Source: Strix aluco (Eukaryota > Chordata > Aves > Strigiformes > Strigidae). Taken from it: DNA of 64,000 nt. Position 1 is the first letter of the stretch; the number at the start of each line of letters is the position of its first letter. The notes under the pieces were generated by a model. It was not told the DNA's origin. It was given only the letters and a program-made list of their open reading frames with translations, and did not search any database. Shown piece after piece: positions 12,001-23,223 of the stretch. The stretch spans positions 16,462,920 through 16,526,919 of the forward strand of contig NC_133938.1 of the NCBI RefSeq assembly GCF_031877795.1, read 5' to 3'. Both the position numbers and the translations under genes were made by a program.

Positions 12001-13858
12001 ACAGCAGCAGTCCCAAAACTGATCCCTGAGGAACACCACTCCTCACTGGTCTCCTTAAATTAAATTCTACTCAAGACTACTGTCTGCAATTACTATAGTT
12101 ATAACAACTCTAGTAAGGTTACACAGAGCCTGCAATTGCAGAAGTATGTCAAGTTTGATAATAGGTATTCCTTCATGCTGTTTCAGTAATGTATGCGCAG
12201 GATTACAGACTGAGTAAATTCCTAGGATGAACGCTAAGTGCCCTCTTACAGCTTTCTCCCTACGTGGTATCTTCTAGATCCCTTTTTTGTGGTCCTTCAT
12301 TCCATGGCAGTATTTTAAACTGTTTGGTTTAATCTTTTCAATGAGTAACAGCACTTCCAGATCTGATATCATTATGCCGAGCACAAGCATCACCATTAGA
12401 ATTCTTCACATTTGAATTAATGCCTATGTGAAGAGTATCAAAAGGAAGATAATGGAGACAGATGGGACTTTTTCATGTGATATCTGTAGTCCAGCACTGA
12501 GCTTTTCTCAGGCTATGGAGCAGGTTGAAAAACATGGATATTTCATTCTTGAATTCTCATTTTCATACTCAAGTTTAGCGTTGCCTTAGTAAAACTGTCT
12601 TAGGGACATATCTTTAAAGCAGCTGCTTGTCATATTTCCACATGGAGATAAACCTAAGGCAGCTTTAGTCAAGGAGGCTGAGGTACTGATGGCAACAGAG
12701 CTGGAGCAGCTCTGGCTCCCTCCCACAGAGGCACAGGCTGAGAGGAAGCCTACTGTCTGTAGGTCATTACCAATAACCTGGTAACCCAAAGCAGTTTGGC
12801 TACAGCTGCAGACACTCCAGTGGTGCCCTCAGCTCTCCCCCAGCACGGCTCAGCAGTACAGGGTGCAAAGCTCAGTGCCTTTACCTGCACCTCTGCCCGT
12901 GCCGGGGAAATCATCACTGCCTGAGCAAACCTGCTTGGTCTGACATTGGGCTTACAATGTCAGCTCAGCACCAGGAAGGGCCCTAAGCTTTTGTGTAAGC
13001 TCTACATCTTTTTGTTGCTTATTTGACCAGCCTGGAGGTCTGAACCAAATGTCTATAGCTGTATGATGCAGGTGGGTGGTTGGGTTCCCACGCCCATGGT
13101 GATTTACCTGGAGAAGGTGGTCGCTGCGAGACACACGGCTGATCTCCAGCTTGCAGGTTAGCCTCACCCCCGCCATCGCCAGGCCTCTGCTGGGCAGCCC
13201 GTGCCAGGTGAAGCTCTCGTAGCCATACAGGTAGGTCTTGCCGGCATGAAAAATGGGCTCTATTGGAAAAAAAACCCAAAAACCAGAAACACCTCCTCCG
13301 CTATGACTCACAAGAACCGTCCCAGCAAAGAAAGGTGAGACTGCTACTGCCAAAAAATAGATGCAAGCAGTGGGCAAGGCACAGCCATAGGGGAGGGCAA
13401 CATGGGAGCTGCTCGCTGGCAGTGGAAGCACACTTACCGAGGTCCTGTTTCTGGCCCCCTGTGTGGGAGGAAAGGACAGGATGCGTGAGAAACCCCCATC
13501 TCTGTGGATCCTTTAATTTATTATTAATTTACTTAGTGTGTTAATGGTTGGCAAACAACCAGTAAAGGGTTGCCAGGGTGCACCCCATACCCCTGGGACA
13601 CCAAGCCCACACCAACCCCACTAGCTAGCTCCTGCTTGCTCGGCCCTTCCCCTGCTGCTAAGCTTAGGCACAGAAATCTAATAGCTTACAGCTGAAGTCA
13701 TAAAAGGGCTTCAGCAAATTAAGCTGTAAACAACCCTGAAAGGCCCCAAGGAAATGCAGTTTGCTTAAGACTGCAGTGGCCATCATGGCTCAGCAGTGCT
13801 GGTAAAGCTTCAACTTACCCACAAGGGTGAGCACCAGGGCCAGGATGAGTCCCTTCAT
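1..13858 (-). CDS. VTG3: Vitellogenin, VTG3-like (5' part; exons 1-22 complete, exon 23 cut by window edge)
   Basis: Yolk lipoprotein precursor, secreted by liver and carrying lipid and phosphate to the oocyte. Exons seen, all with GT-AG introns and in frame: 13819-13858, 13438-13458, 13108-13259, 10033-10284, 9722-9883, 9419-9567, 8840-8990, 8575-8732, 8327-8492, 7722-7847, 6460-6678, 5828-6045, 5607-5704, 5060-5184, 4314-4415, 3590-3709, 3309-3498, 2888-2981, 1961-2146, 1612-1756, 575-803, 311-486, and 1-64 (partial). Exons 1-22 give 1,093 codons without a stop. The start is fixed by a signal peptide ([14 protein letters not shown]) matching VTG2 and by a TATA box just upstream. Exon lengths equal those of VTG2 except exon 21 (229 versus 223 nt). 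The protein is nearer to VTG2 than to what I remember of chicken VTG1, which fits VTG3, the known tandem neighbour of VTG2. VTG1 is the alternative name. Phosvitin and the C-terminal half lie outside, so function of the whole gene cannot be judged. Confidence 0.88.
1612..13259 (-). CDS. VTG3: VTG3 exons 3-20: lipovitellin-1 region (Vitellogenin_N and following beta-sheet domain)
   Basis: This block encodes the large N-terminal lipid-transfer module and the start of the open beta-sheet domain of lipovitellin 1. Recognisable stretches on the minus strand include [15 protein letters not shown] and [20 protein letters not shown] (exon 4), ARYVIQ-type sequence [12 protein letters not shown] (exon 5), the helical-domain segment [20 protein letters not shown] (exon 11), [13 protein letters not shown] (exon 12), [11 protein letters not shown] (exon 15) and [20 protein letters not shown] (exon 16). 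Every one aligns with the corresponding VTG2 exon. Exon 5 ends in a Cys-Pro-rich sequence (RPCPTCPL) where VTG2 has PCPVDIM. All exons are open, with no sign of decay. Confidence 0.87.
2436..2489. repeat. (ATT)n-like microsatellite in VTG3 intron 18
   Basis: The plus strand shows tandem TTA/ATT units with interruptions. It is located between exons 18 and 19 and has no effect on the coding sequence. Confidence 0.8.
11072..12058 (-). mobile_element. CR1 LINE, 5'-truncated, in VTG3 intron 3
   Basis: About 1 kb of CR1 on the minus strand. The 3' end is at 11072-11105, where the plus strand shows the reverse complement of the typical CR1 tail (AAGGTCCCTTCCAACC-type). Upstream is a decayed reverse transcriptase C-terminus with recognisable stretches such as [14 protein letters not shown] and, further on, [13 protein letters not shown] and [19 protein letters not shown]. 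The catalytic FADD-type motif reads FTND. Frameshifts split the frame, so the copy is dead. It lies between VTG3 exons 3 and 4, in the same orientation as the gene. Confidence 0.9.
13819..13858 (-). CDS. VTG3: VTG3 exon 1: start codon and signal peptide
   Basis: ATG at 13856-13858 on the minus strand opens a short hydrophobic leader, [14 protein letters not shown], that differs from the VTG2 leader by conservative changes. The exon is 40 nt and ends in phase 1 at a GT donor, exactly like VTG2 exon 1. It is followed by a 21-nt micro-exon at 13438-13458 (GQKQDL-type residues), also the same length as in VTG2. Confidence 0.9.
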
Positions 13859-13892
13859 GCTAAAAGCAACTGAAGACTGTAGGGGGAAATGT

Positions 13893-13908
13893 GCAGCTTT
13901 TATAGAAG
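13893..13908 (-). promoter_or_regulatory. VTG3: VTG3 TATA box
   Basis: On the minus strand CTATAAAAG lies at 13897-13905, about 40 bp upstream of the ATG. The VTG2 box is at almost the same distance from its ATG. The implied 5' UTR is only about 10-15 nt, as is typical of avian vitellogenin genes. The position of the transcription start is inferred. Confidence 0.7.
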
Positions 13909-16900
13909 AATTATTAACAGGCATGGTGAATTCTGTTGAGTTATCAACTTTTTATCAACCAGTCAATCCCTTTGAGGGAGAGGGGGTTGGGGACAAGGCA
14001 CCAGCTGTTATTGCTGAGCCAAAATCTTCACAAGCACTTTTGTTCTCACTTCACCAACTGAATGCACTGAAAGTACCTTTTGAAACAAGTGCTTAAAAGT
14101 ATTAAAACTTAAAATTAAAAAGTTAAAGCCAAATATTTATTGTGTAAGAAAAACTACTAATTATCCTTATTCACTGGAAGCACCTGGTGCTATTGCAGTC
14201 TGTGCTGACTCTGCCCAGGTTATCCTGACCTGACCATAAGGCACACAGCTTATCTAACTGATAGTGCCCCAGCAGGATTGTGCAAAATCCCTGGGCAGCC
14301 CCCCTGTGACACCGTGCTGATACCTGCCCTGCTGTGAGTGGGACAGGCTGTCACCCACAGTGCTGCTCTCTGGAGATGGGGACTTCACCTCCTGTCATTG
14401 TCACAAAGGCCATGGCTAAACACCACTGACGTTCATGCTTCCCTCACCTGCCTTCTCTTGCAGGGCTAATGCGTCAACCGCTTTCACTGGTGCGATTAGC
14501 CATAGAGGGGTGAGGGTGAGGGTTGCCCCCGTGAGGTGGAATGGGTGGGGCTGATGGGCATTACAGACACAAACCTCTTGGTTTACAAAGACCTGCAAAG
14601 TGTGGTTCACCCAAACTCATTTCACATCATGTAGCAAGGAGCAGCACCTTCATCCCATGGTGGAGCCCCCTTTTCCCAGCATCTTCCCTGTCCCTTTGGA
14701 GGCAGCCCCACTGGTGCCTCAGGCTGCTCTTCATGCCAGGGTCTGGTCTGGTCCCGGGGTGTGGAGCTGGGTGCAGCTGGAGCAGCCAGAGCCACCCACA
14801 CCTCTCCTGTGGGGAGTCTGCATGAGGAGGGTTACGGCAGCCCCGGGACGGAGGGGTTCGTGTTGGCGCCGTGCAGGCGCCTTTGCCCACCAACCTCCTC
14901 TGTGGGTGGGGAACCGAAGCTGCTTCCCAGGTCACTGTGGAAAGGGACTGGATTCAGTTTCTCATCAACAGATCAATGGCTCCTATCCAAGACAGCTTAG
15001 TTTTCATAATGCTCTTTAGCTGATGGTTTTTTATAATTGGCAGTTGGGATATAATTTATAATGTCTGTGGATTTTGTTCCTAGATTAAAGATTGCATCTG
15101 TAGGATAGAAAAAAGTAAATTTTGAAGCAATACTTCACAGTAATTTTCCCAGCACTATATTCTGGTCCTGTTTGATTTAACCCCTTCCCTTGTAAAACTG
15201 ATGGCACATAGAAAAGCCAAGCCACACAAGTGACTCGTGTCATGTCTTTGGGGATTTGATAAATGGTAAATGTAGCTAAAGGATCTGAGTATACAGCCAC
15301 TGATGACTGGTAACTGAGGCTCAAAAGCTAATATATTATGGCCTAACTATATGCAGCTGTACAGCGGGCAGCTTGTGGGCAGAGAGGACTCAAGGTCAGT
15401 GGCAGTGCAAGCAGAAGAGTGCTGCTGTGATGGCAGATTAAACACAACAATGTTTGTATTCAGTGTCTCAAAATTATAAAACTAGATCACTAAAACACCA
15501 CGCACCATAACACTCCTCAGAATAAATGCCCTCCCTGGGGGCTGTACGGACTGTGCCTGGCTGCAGGGTCTCCCCAAATTCCCCAGCCTCCCAGCCCAGG
15601 GCTTGCAGGGTCTCACCCCCATCCCACTCAACCCCCTGCTTTGGGCAGAAAACACTGCATCCCCTGTCACCCTGGCCATGCCACTGCCACAGGGTGGGAT
15701 CATCTATGCTTCTGCTCCACTTGTAGGCAAAACCTGTTGGTGAGGGATGTGCCTTTGGGGGTTTGTTTATAGAACGGAACCCTCTTATTTTCTAGATAAT
15801 TTCTCCAGTACCTCAAGAACGATTTCAACTCCCAGCCTGTCCCCCCATACACTCACAGCCCTTTCACACTTCATATTTCTCTGAAGGGTATAACCTGAGT
15901 TAAAAAGAGAAAGGAAAAAAAAAAATCCTAACATTGTGAGTGTGATGAAAAACTTTGCTGTGCCCAGGACCTGCCCTGGACAGCATTTCCTTCGAGTTGT
16001 GCTCAGCTCTCTCTGCAATGGCAGTGGAGGAGAGGGTCCAAGGCTGGCTGAGGCCTCCCCGCAGCCCTTTGCGAACCATGGCCTGCATCCCCCCCCAGTC
16101 TCCAGCTGCCGTGGTGGTTGGGTGATGCTCACCCATGGATCTCCTGCCAGAGGGGTTACTGCTGAGCTCATTGCACCCCTCACACCTGAGCACGGGGGCT
16201 GGAAAATAAGATTCCCCCAAAAAATGTGCTCCAGCCTTGGTATCCGGAGCTGGGAGCTCTGCCAGACACCCCCCATGGACCCCAGCTCTGGGGGTCATGC
16301 AAAGCCCCAGCTTCTGCTGGGTTTGGCTTCAGGGGTTACCTGGGAAGTCTGTGCTTCCCATCACTGCTCCATGTGACCTGCAGACAAGCAGCAAACCCAC
16401 CAGTTCACCGCTTTACTGCTGCTGCCAGGTAGTGCCCAAACACTGCCTGCTGTCAGCTCCCCATCACTTTGCAGCACAAGGTACCGTGACAGCATTTAAA
16501 CTTTATATAACTGTATATTTATGCCTGTCTTTCAAACATACTCCTTTTGGTACTAAGGACATTACCTTTCCAAACTATAAAACTCACATCCAAACAATAA
16601 AACCCCTATATGTGCCTTCACTGAAGGTACCAAAGCTTCTGGGGAAAGCAAAATGACACCACTTTTACAGAATGTTCTCAAGTGTTTTCAAAAACTACCC
16701 ACTGATTACCTCTCCACTCCACATGGTCATAGGTAAGTGCCGTGTTTCTTCATTGGTTTCTACTGATTTTAAGAACCAAATAACTTGCTTCTCTTTTAAT
16801 TAATTTACTGAAGATCTACATTTTTAACAATTCAGCAGAATCACATTCTGCTTTGCATTAATGAACTTCAATATAAAAAATGAATGTGTGTTCAGACAGT

Positions 16901-17850
16901 AATAAAAATGGCTGGATGTGTGTGTATTAATTGGGAGAACGCTGATGAATTAATACTGATAAACTTAAAGTACAATACCATTTCTATTGAAATTTGTGCA
17001 AAACTCCTGATGACTTAAGCTGCCAACAATCTCATTGATATCAATGGTTATGTCTACACCATCTCCTAAGACAATTTTCTGAAAAACAAATTCACCCAGT
17101 ATGTATACTCAGCCTGCAAGCACAGCCTTAGGGGGTAAGCAGAAAGCATCTTCCAGATCCTCTGGAATCCTTTGAGCTCCAGCACTCAAGGCAGATGAAC
17201 ACATCCCTCACCGTGCCCATGCAGACCTGCAGTGGGTGGGCAGGGGGCAGAGCCCACCTGCTGATGGTGGCCACAGCAAGGGCTCATGCTGGGTACAGAG
17301 GCTGGGGCATCTCACCCAAACTGCAAAGGTCTGGCTCTGCTTTGGACCCTTTGGCAGAAGGTATGCTTGGGTAACTTCACCGTGCCCTGTCAAAGCCCCC
17401 TGATTCTCAGTAGCTTCTGCACGTGGTACATCAGGAACATAACGTGTTCTTGACTCCCTCAGAGCAGCCTTGCCTAGCTGCACAAGATTCAAGCCTATTC
17501 CCTGATCTCGCTGTTCCCTATGGCAGCGCTGGCACATCATGCAGTTAGTGCAGAGCACATGGCTGTGTTGCTGCTACACAGAGTTCTGCATCACACAGAG
17601 GTGATCAGTTCCTGCACAGGATCCCAGCACCAGGGAAGAAAGCACCGGGTGAAACAGGCAGGAGCTTGGTACCACAGCTACCCAACCCATATCTCCGATG
17701 GGGCCTGACACAGACACGTGCCTGGTGCACCGGAGATAGACAGTCACAAGCTCAAGAAGTCTATGATATGGGGGGGTGAGGAGAAACAACACAGACCTCT
17801 TCTTTCTATAACCAGTGAAATAAGGAAGCCTTCATAATTTTTTCCATGCA
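13906..17850. other. VTG2-VTG3 intergenic region
   Basis: About 4 kb between the VTG2 polyadenylation signal and the VTG3 TATA box. Apart from the ERE/GATA block near its left end I see no gene. GC-rich stretches around 14480-14990, 15520-16480 and 17120-17720 open several overlapping reading frames on both strands. None has a recognisable motif, and the mutual overlap argues that they result from base composition. The rest is AT-rich and unremarkable. Confidence 0.6.
14200..14266 (-). promoter_or_regulatory. VTG3: VTG3 imperfect ERE plus GATA-type sites (block shared with VTG2)
   Basis: AGGTTATCCTGACCT at 14217-14231 differs at one position from the inverted-repeat oestrogen response element AGGTCAnnnTGACCT. 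Thirty-three bases further on is TTATCTAACTGATAGT (14250-14265), with two GATA-like cores. The same 16-mer sits at the same 33-bp spacing in the VTG2 flank (42053-42068). The ERE lies 359 bp from the ATG here and 364 bp in VTG2. That avian vitellogenins are switched on by oestrogen receptor in liver is established. Use of this particular site is inferred. Confidence 0.65.
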
Positions 17851-17854
17851 TGGA

Positions 17855-17860
17855 TTTATT
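17855..17860 (-). terminator. VTG2: VTG2 polyadenylation signal
   Basis: AATAAA on the minus strand, about 200 nt downstream of the stop codon. It is the first canonical signal after the CDS and implies a short 3' UTR. The cleavage site itself is not visible. Confidence 0.6.
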
Positions 17861-18056
17861 ATGAAATCAGATATTTATGGGTAATCATAACAGTTTCTAC
17901 AATAATAAAGTTTAATACTTTAAATTACTTGGGAAGATTCCACATGTCCCTAAAAACTTAATTTAGTATCTCTATTATTCCTTAAGATGTGTTTTCTTAC
18001 ACCACACAATAAAAACTTTTAAAAGTTTGTTTTTTCCTGTGCTGCAATGTACAGCT

Positions 18057-21000
18057 TCAGGCACTGCAGTCCTCATTCTCACAAGAACATGCTATGTGTG
18101 CATCAACAGTGTCCTGCATATCCTCTGACTTCTGGTCAAACTTCGTCTGTTTGTCTGTCAGGCTGGTAACCGAATCTGATGGGGAACAAGAAATTAAAAG
18201 TAAACAGTATACTTCAGAAGTAATTTTGTAAGGTACAGCATTTACCATGCGTTAGTCAATAATTACAGCAAGCTTTGCTTCTCCTCACTGGCTCACATAT
18301 TTATACCTGTCTAAGTCACACAGAGACGTTCCAGGAAACCTATTTAATTAAGAAGCCAGTTCTACCTTGAAAACTACTACTTTCATGTAGAATTTTATTA
18401 ATAATACATTCAAGGAAGGATGGAAAACAGACATGAACCTATCATCTGTGTAACCTATAGCTACTTTATCTAATCTCTTATAATCTACAATATACCTATA
18501 AAAAAGACATCCTCCTATATCACTGCACCTGTGTGCAGGAATCCTGACCACACCTGACTTCTATTGCCTAAATCAGCTTGGTGAAATAGGATCACGCCTA
18601 AAGGCAGTGATATATAAAAATATACAAGGCAAGGATCCTTGTTTCAAGGTGCTGGATGTGATCGGATGTGGCTGAATCCTGCCAGGCTGCAATACACAGT
18701 TTTTCAGCTGAATCACTGTGTTGACTGTGCTGTTACCCTGCCTTTACCTTGTTAGCTCAAAGCACCATGAAGGAGAGTTCGGTTTAGATTTTAAACTCCG
18801 GTATAATGAAAAACATAGTAAAATTACAACAGAAAAACACCTCTCTTGCTAAAGAAAGTTTTACATGTTAATGAAAGCAGGGAAAGGTCTTCAGTCAGTA
18901 CTGCAGTAAGTCCATCCCTACCTGTGGGTATGTTAGATTATTAATGTGTTTCAAGTAGAATAACTGAGTTGAGGCACAATCTCTTTAGACTTTTGTGCAG
19001 CTTCTAGTCAGTAGGATTTCTGTTGACTTACCAGCTGGGAGACAGTGGAAACCAACAGTGACTGGAGTAGTCTTGGTGGCAGAGCATCCTTTCACACAGC
19101 GCAGCACGGGCTCTGTAGAATAGCACTTGGACTCCACACCCACAAGCTGAACTGTCTTCTCAAGCTTCACAAATGAGCGTCGCAGTTTGCAGGCTGTAAC
19201 ACAATCATTGGTGCTTACATTGGTGCAATCATTACATGCTTACATTCAAAATCTTCCGATCTCCCAGAAGGACCCCTCTGCCCACACTCCCAACTTGCAA
19301 ACAACTTTCCTCTATGAAAACTATATTTTGATCATAAGTGAAGCAGCATCACTGACTGATAAGCTTTTCAAATCAGCTAATTACATATGGAGCTATGGAA
19401 GTTAATTTCAAATGCAACTGGTTTATTTCTAGATTAGCATGATGAACTTTCTAATAAACATTTTTCAGAGTAAATTGGCTTATTGAATAGCTGCAAAACC
19501 ACATTCAAAAGTGTTGAATACTCAGCAGTGGAAATACAGGGGGGATTTCTGACCAAATAAAAATAATCACTAAAGAATTACACTGTTACTACTGTCATCC
19601 AGGCACAGAATTGCTGCAGAGAGAGACCAGAAGTCATTGCTGCCAGCCAGTAATATCGATCTCATTTCGGATTCCCAGGACCAGCAGTTACAAGTGTGCG
19701 AGAAGCTAGATGGGCCACAATTTATTCCTGAATATAAGCTTTATTCTCTAATTCCACTGTATGTGGAATGGAAACACAGTATGTGGTCACTACCAACCAT
19801 GGGAATATTATTGTGTACATGCATGTGGACTCCATATCCATCTAAAGCAATTTTTTTGCCCAGTATTCTCGACAAAGACATAGAAGAATAACAGTTAATG
19901 CACAGCTAAACATGTAGAAGCCATCTCCAGGGACTGAGGAAGTCCTTTCCACCAGGACAAGTCTTCTTTACAAAGGCAACATGCCTGTTCTCCTCGCAGC
20001 ACTATAGTATGCTGTTGCATCATAACCTCAGCTGAGAGCATCAGCACACCATAAGATCCTAATCTACTGAAACACTTAAAATACAGCGTTTTTATTTCAA
20101 CCATGTAATTAAGTCCGTGGAACTGCTCATGCACTTGAATGCTTTGCTTGACAGGTTGCACTGGTTCAAAAATCAGGTGGTCAGCCATGGTAGTAATTAC
20201 TAATCCCCATCTGATTTTTTGGTGGGTCAAATGCTGGAAATTGATGTCTGGGAAAATGCTGTTGTGCAAAATGCAAGCATTCTATGCGAATTTACCTACC
20301 TACTTTTTTTTCTGATCATCTTCTAAAACACTTCAAAACTGAAACAAAGACTTTGTTTCAGCTTGGTTATTTAATTTCAACTGACTTGTGTATTTTGTCT
20401 TGTTTGTTTAACTTGTAATTTCTTATTTCTAAACTGGCAAGCAATTTGAATACTTCATATATAACTTAATAATGAATCCTTTTAAAATGTTTTTTATTTC
20501 CAAAATATTTACAGATTTTAGATTTTCTAAAGAGATTCTACATTTTCTAAACAACTGTAATATTATTATATTAAATTTATTAGCGTTTGCATACCTCCTG
20601 TACACGGCTTTTCTTCCAAAATCCAAGAGTGCCCAAAACTCACTGCATCTTTAGCTAGATATCCATTGGGCATCCGATATTCCTGTTCACATTCTGCATC
20701 ATATTTTCCACATATTCCACACATTTTCCCTGCCATCCATAAAGCAACTTGAATCTTTGAGAAAAAACAGTCAAAACCATTTCAAGTTAAAAAAAGTAAA
20801 ATCTATAGAGCAAATTTTTGCTATCCAGTATAAGTTAATGCACAAACCTTTAAAATCTCTTTGGTAAGAATTCAAAAGGGTCTGACAGTCAAATGCCAAA
20901 CTCCTGTGGTGCTGTAGTGTCTTTAACTGTTACAGCCTTTAAAACCTACTCTGCCAGTCTAGTATGTTAAGTTATTAATAGTCTAGACTATTAATATGCT

Positions 21001-23223
21001 GAAGCTTTTGTCTGATGGATGTTTTCATAATACAGGTGATAGATACAGTATGGTTTACTGATTTCTTACATTCCTGTTTCACGTAATTTTTAGTGCAGCC
21101 TTTAAAGCATTCATTCATCTTAAAAGAATGGCTGCAGTTTTGCTGATTTGAACAGTGGACAGGAGCTGAAAACTCATTTTTCTTGCAAATGCCCTGCTGA
21201 CTTGGTGTGTGTGTATGCTCGCAGGCCCATTTCCCAACACACACCTGTACTGCAAGAATAAGGTATTTTTGTTGGTGAGATTCTCACTTTTCCTGCTAGA
21301 AATAAAGATCAGGACTATGCAATTCTTTAGTGTCGTCTTTCCTTTTGTTTTTTTTGGGCCCTGCACACATCTGGGTTTGCCACTGTATAATCTTGCAGAT
21401 TTAAGGGACATCTATGAAAATTTTGCAACACCCAAGCTTATGAGGAAGAAGAATGATACCCTGAATGTGTATCCATCAAAGTACAATTTATCAATGCCAT
21501 AGGCTGGGGCAATAAGTACAAGTCCTTGTTTTTCACTGTGGATCCACAGAGGAGCACCTAGAAGAAAACAAAATAAAACAAAGCAAAACCAAAATAGACC
21601 TAACCTAGCTTCTTTAAGAAAAAAGCAACTGTCATGTTTCTAAAACACTCTTTTCCTTGAAATTCCTCAATTTTTCTATTCAAGAAACATAACATACAGC
21701 AAAACAATGTAGAAATGTGCATATATAGAAAACAGGTGTTTGTAAAAAGTTGGAAAACAATTTTAATGATCACAGATTTATTAATTTTTCTTTGGGTTAT
21801 TAACATAACCATATTTATTTCTATATATGATTACAGAGCTGTCTATAATACCTGTACAGTTCTGCAGATATACAAGGCCCTAAGTACACTATATTGGAGT
21901 AAGGAAATACAAAGAACACCATGACTGTCACTGGAGCCATTTCTAGCACAATTATCACTTCCCAAGTACGTAACAAATAGCACAGAGCTCAGCACTAGCA
22001 GATGCTAACCCAATTTCAGCAAGATTTAGCCTGATTCATATACTACAGCTCTACAGTCAGGAAATACCCGCATTGTATATAGTCCCTGACTGCATAGCAC
22101 AGAATGAAACAAGGTCCTCCTGTACCTTTCACAGAAGAAAACTATTCCTGCTTAAGAAAAGCAAGCAGGCTATTTTATCAGTGCTCCGTATTTATTCCTA
22201 GCAGATTTCAGAATGTTAGCCAAATTTATACCTAAAAATCAAATTAGGAAAAACATTGATATACAAGTGTGGTGAATTTTAGAAAAGCTCTATTTCAAAA
22301 AGTTTTAATCAAGCAAGATTTTATAGTATAACTGAAACACTTCTTGAGTTTGGAACTCCAGCAGGAGCTACTGTAATGTATGAAAAGGAGGGATCTTCAC
22401 ATTAGTTATATCTTGCTTAGTCTGGCTACTTGGAAAGCTTCACACTCTAATCAGTCTTTCTAAATGTTCCTATGCAAGTGAGTAAAATACATGTTCTTAA
22501 ATATTAACCTTGCAACCAAAGGTAGAAATACTTATTGAATACAAACCGATGGAATCTCTTTGATAGATTCTTTGCTTCTTTCTTTCTCCTAAAACATACG
22601 TGAAAATGAAACAACAGATGCTGCATCACTTACCAGCAGATATGTATGAAACGTTCGTTGAGGGGCTTTCAACCCCATTTACAAGCAGTTTCACCTGTCC
22701 ATTCACAGGACGCATATCAATTTCACTGTTAAGGAGAAGAGTGTTCATACCCTGTTTGTATCACATTCACGTGCATACAGTGACAAAGGCATTTTCCTGC
22801 TCACTAAATATCACTGGTCACAGCATAAGCTCATTTCAAATACTTAAATTACATTGGGGTATTCTTATCACCTAAGATGCAGAACAACATCATCAGCATC
22901 ACATTCAATACGTGTGGAAAATAAATAAGGAAAATGCTGAAATGGGCTGCTAACCACTGCAGATCTAAGCTCCTCTCATGTTAAATGTGGACGATGTAGT
23001 CCCTCACAATCCCAGCATCTGGCAGGAGTTACTTACTGAATACCAAGCTTGATGTTGATTGCCTTCAGATTCACAGCTTCTTCAACATTCCTCATCATCA
23101 CCAGGAACTTGAGGTCAGAGCTGCAATCCTGAGCCAAGATGTGGTAGCAGTTTGCTGGCATTGTGTAGTTAAACTGAACTTCGTTAAAGGTTATGATCTT
23201 GTTGTGGGAAACTGAGCAGCGAG
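18057..23223 (-). CDS. VTG2: VTG2 exons 30-35: YGP40 with von Willebrand factor D domain (residues about 1612-1883)
   Basis: C-terminal cysteine-rich product released as the yolk glycoprotein YGP40. Exon 30 carries [19 protein letters not shown] and a sequon (NYT). Exon 33 carries the VWD signature [20 protein letters not shown]. Exons 34-35 carry the C-terminal cysteine cluster ([38 protein letters not shown]) before TGA at 18057-18059. For exon 33 the acceptor CAAAG ahead of ATTCAAG keeps frame; one six bases further in would not. Exon lengths are 187, 92, 98, 160, 162 and 119 nt. Confidence 0.93.

Noticed and set aside
11500-12050. Plus- and minus-strand frames between VTG3 exons 3 and 4 as host genes
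   Set aside because: They are pieces of the decayed CR1 reverse transcriptase or its antisense.
1-13858. Naming the left gene VTG1
   Set aside because: Its sequence is clearly closer to VTG2 than to chicken VTG1 as I remember it, and it sits directly next to VTG2, the expected place of VTG3. The name remains an inference.
14541-16656. Overlapping frames of 70-160 codons in the intergenic spacer
   Set aside because: Many overlap one another on both strands in GC-rich DNA. None shows a family motif or plausible splice pattern.
20748-20754. VTG2 exon 33 starting six bases further in, at TTGCTT
   Set aside because: It breaks the frame. The acceptor before ATTCAAG joins cleanly and matches the family sequence [10 protein letters not shown].
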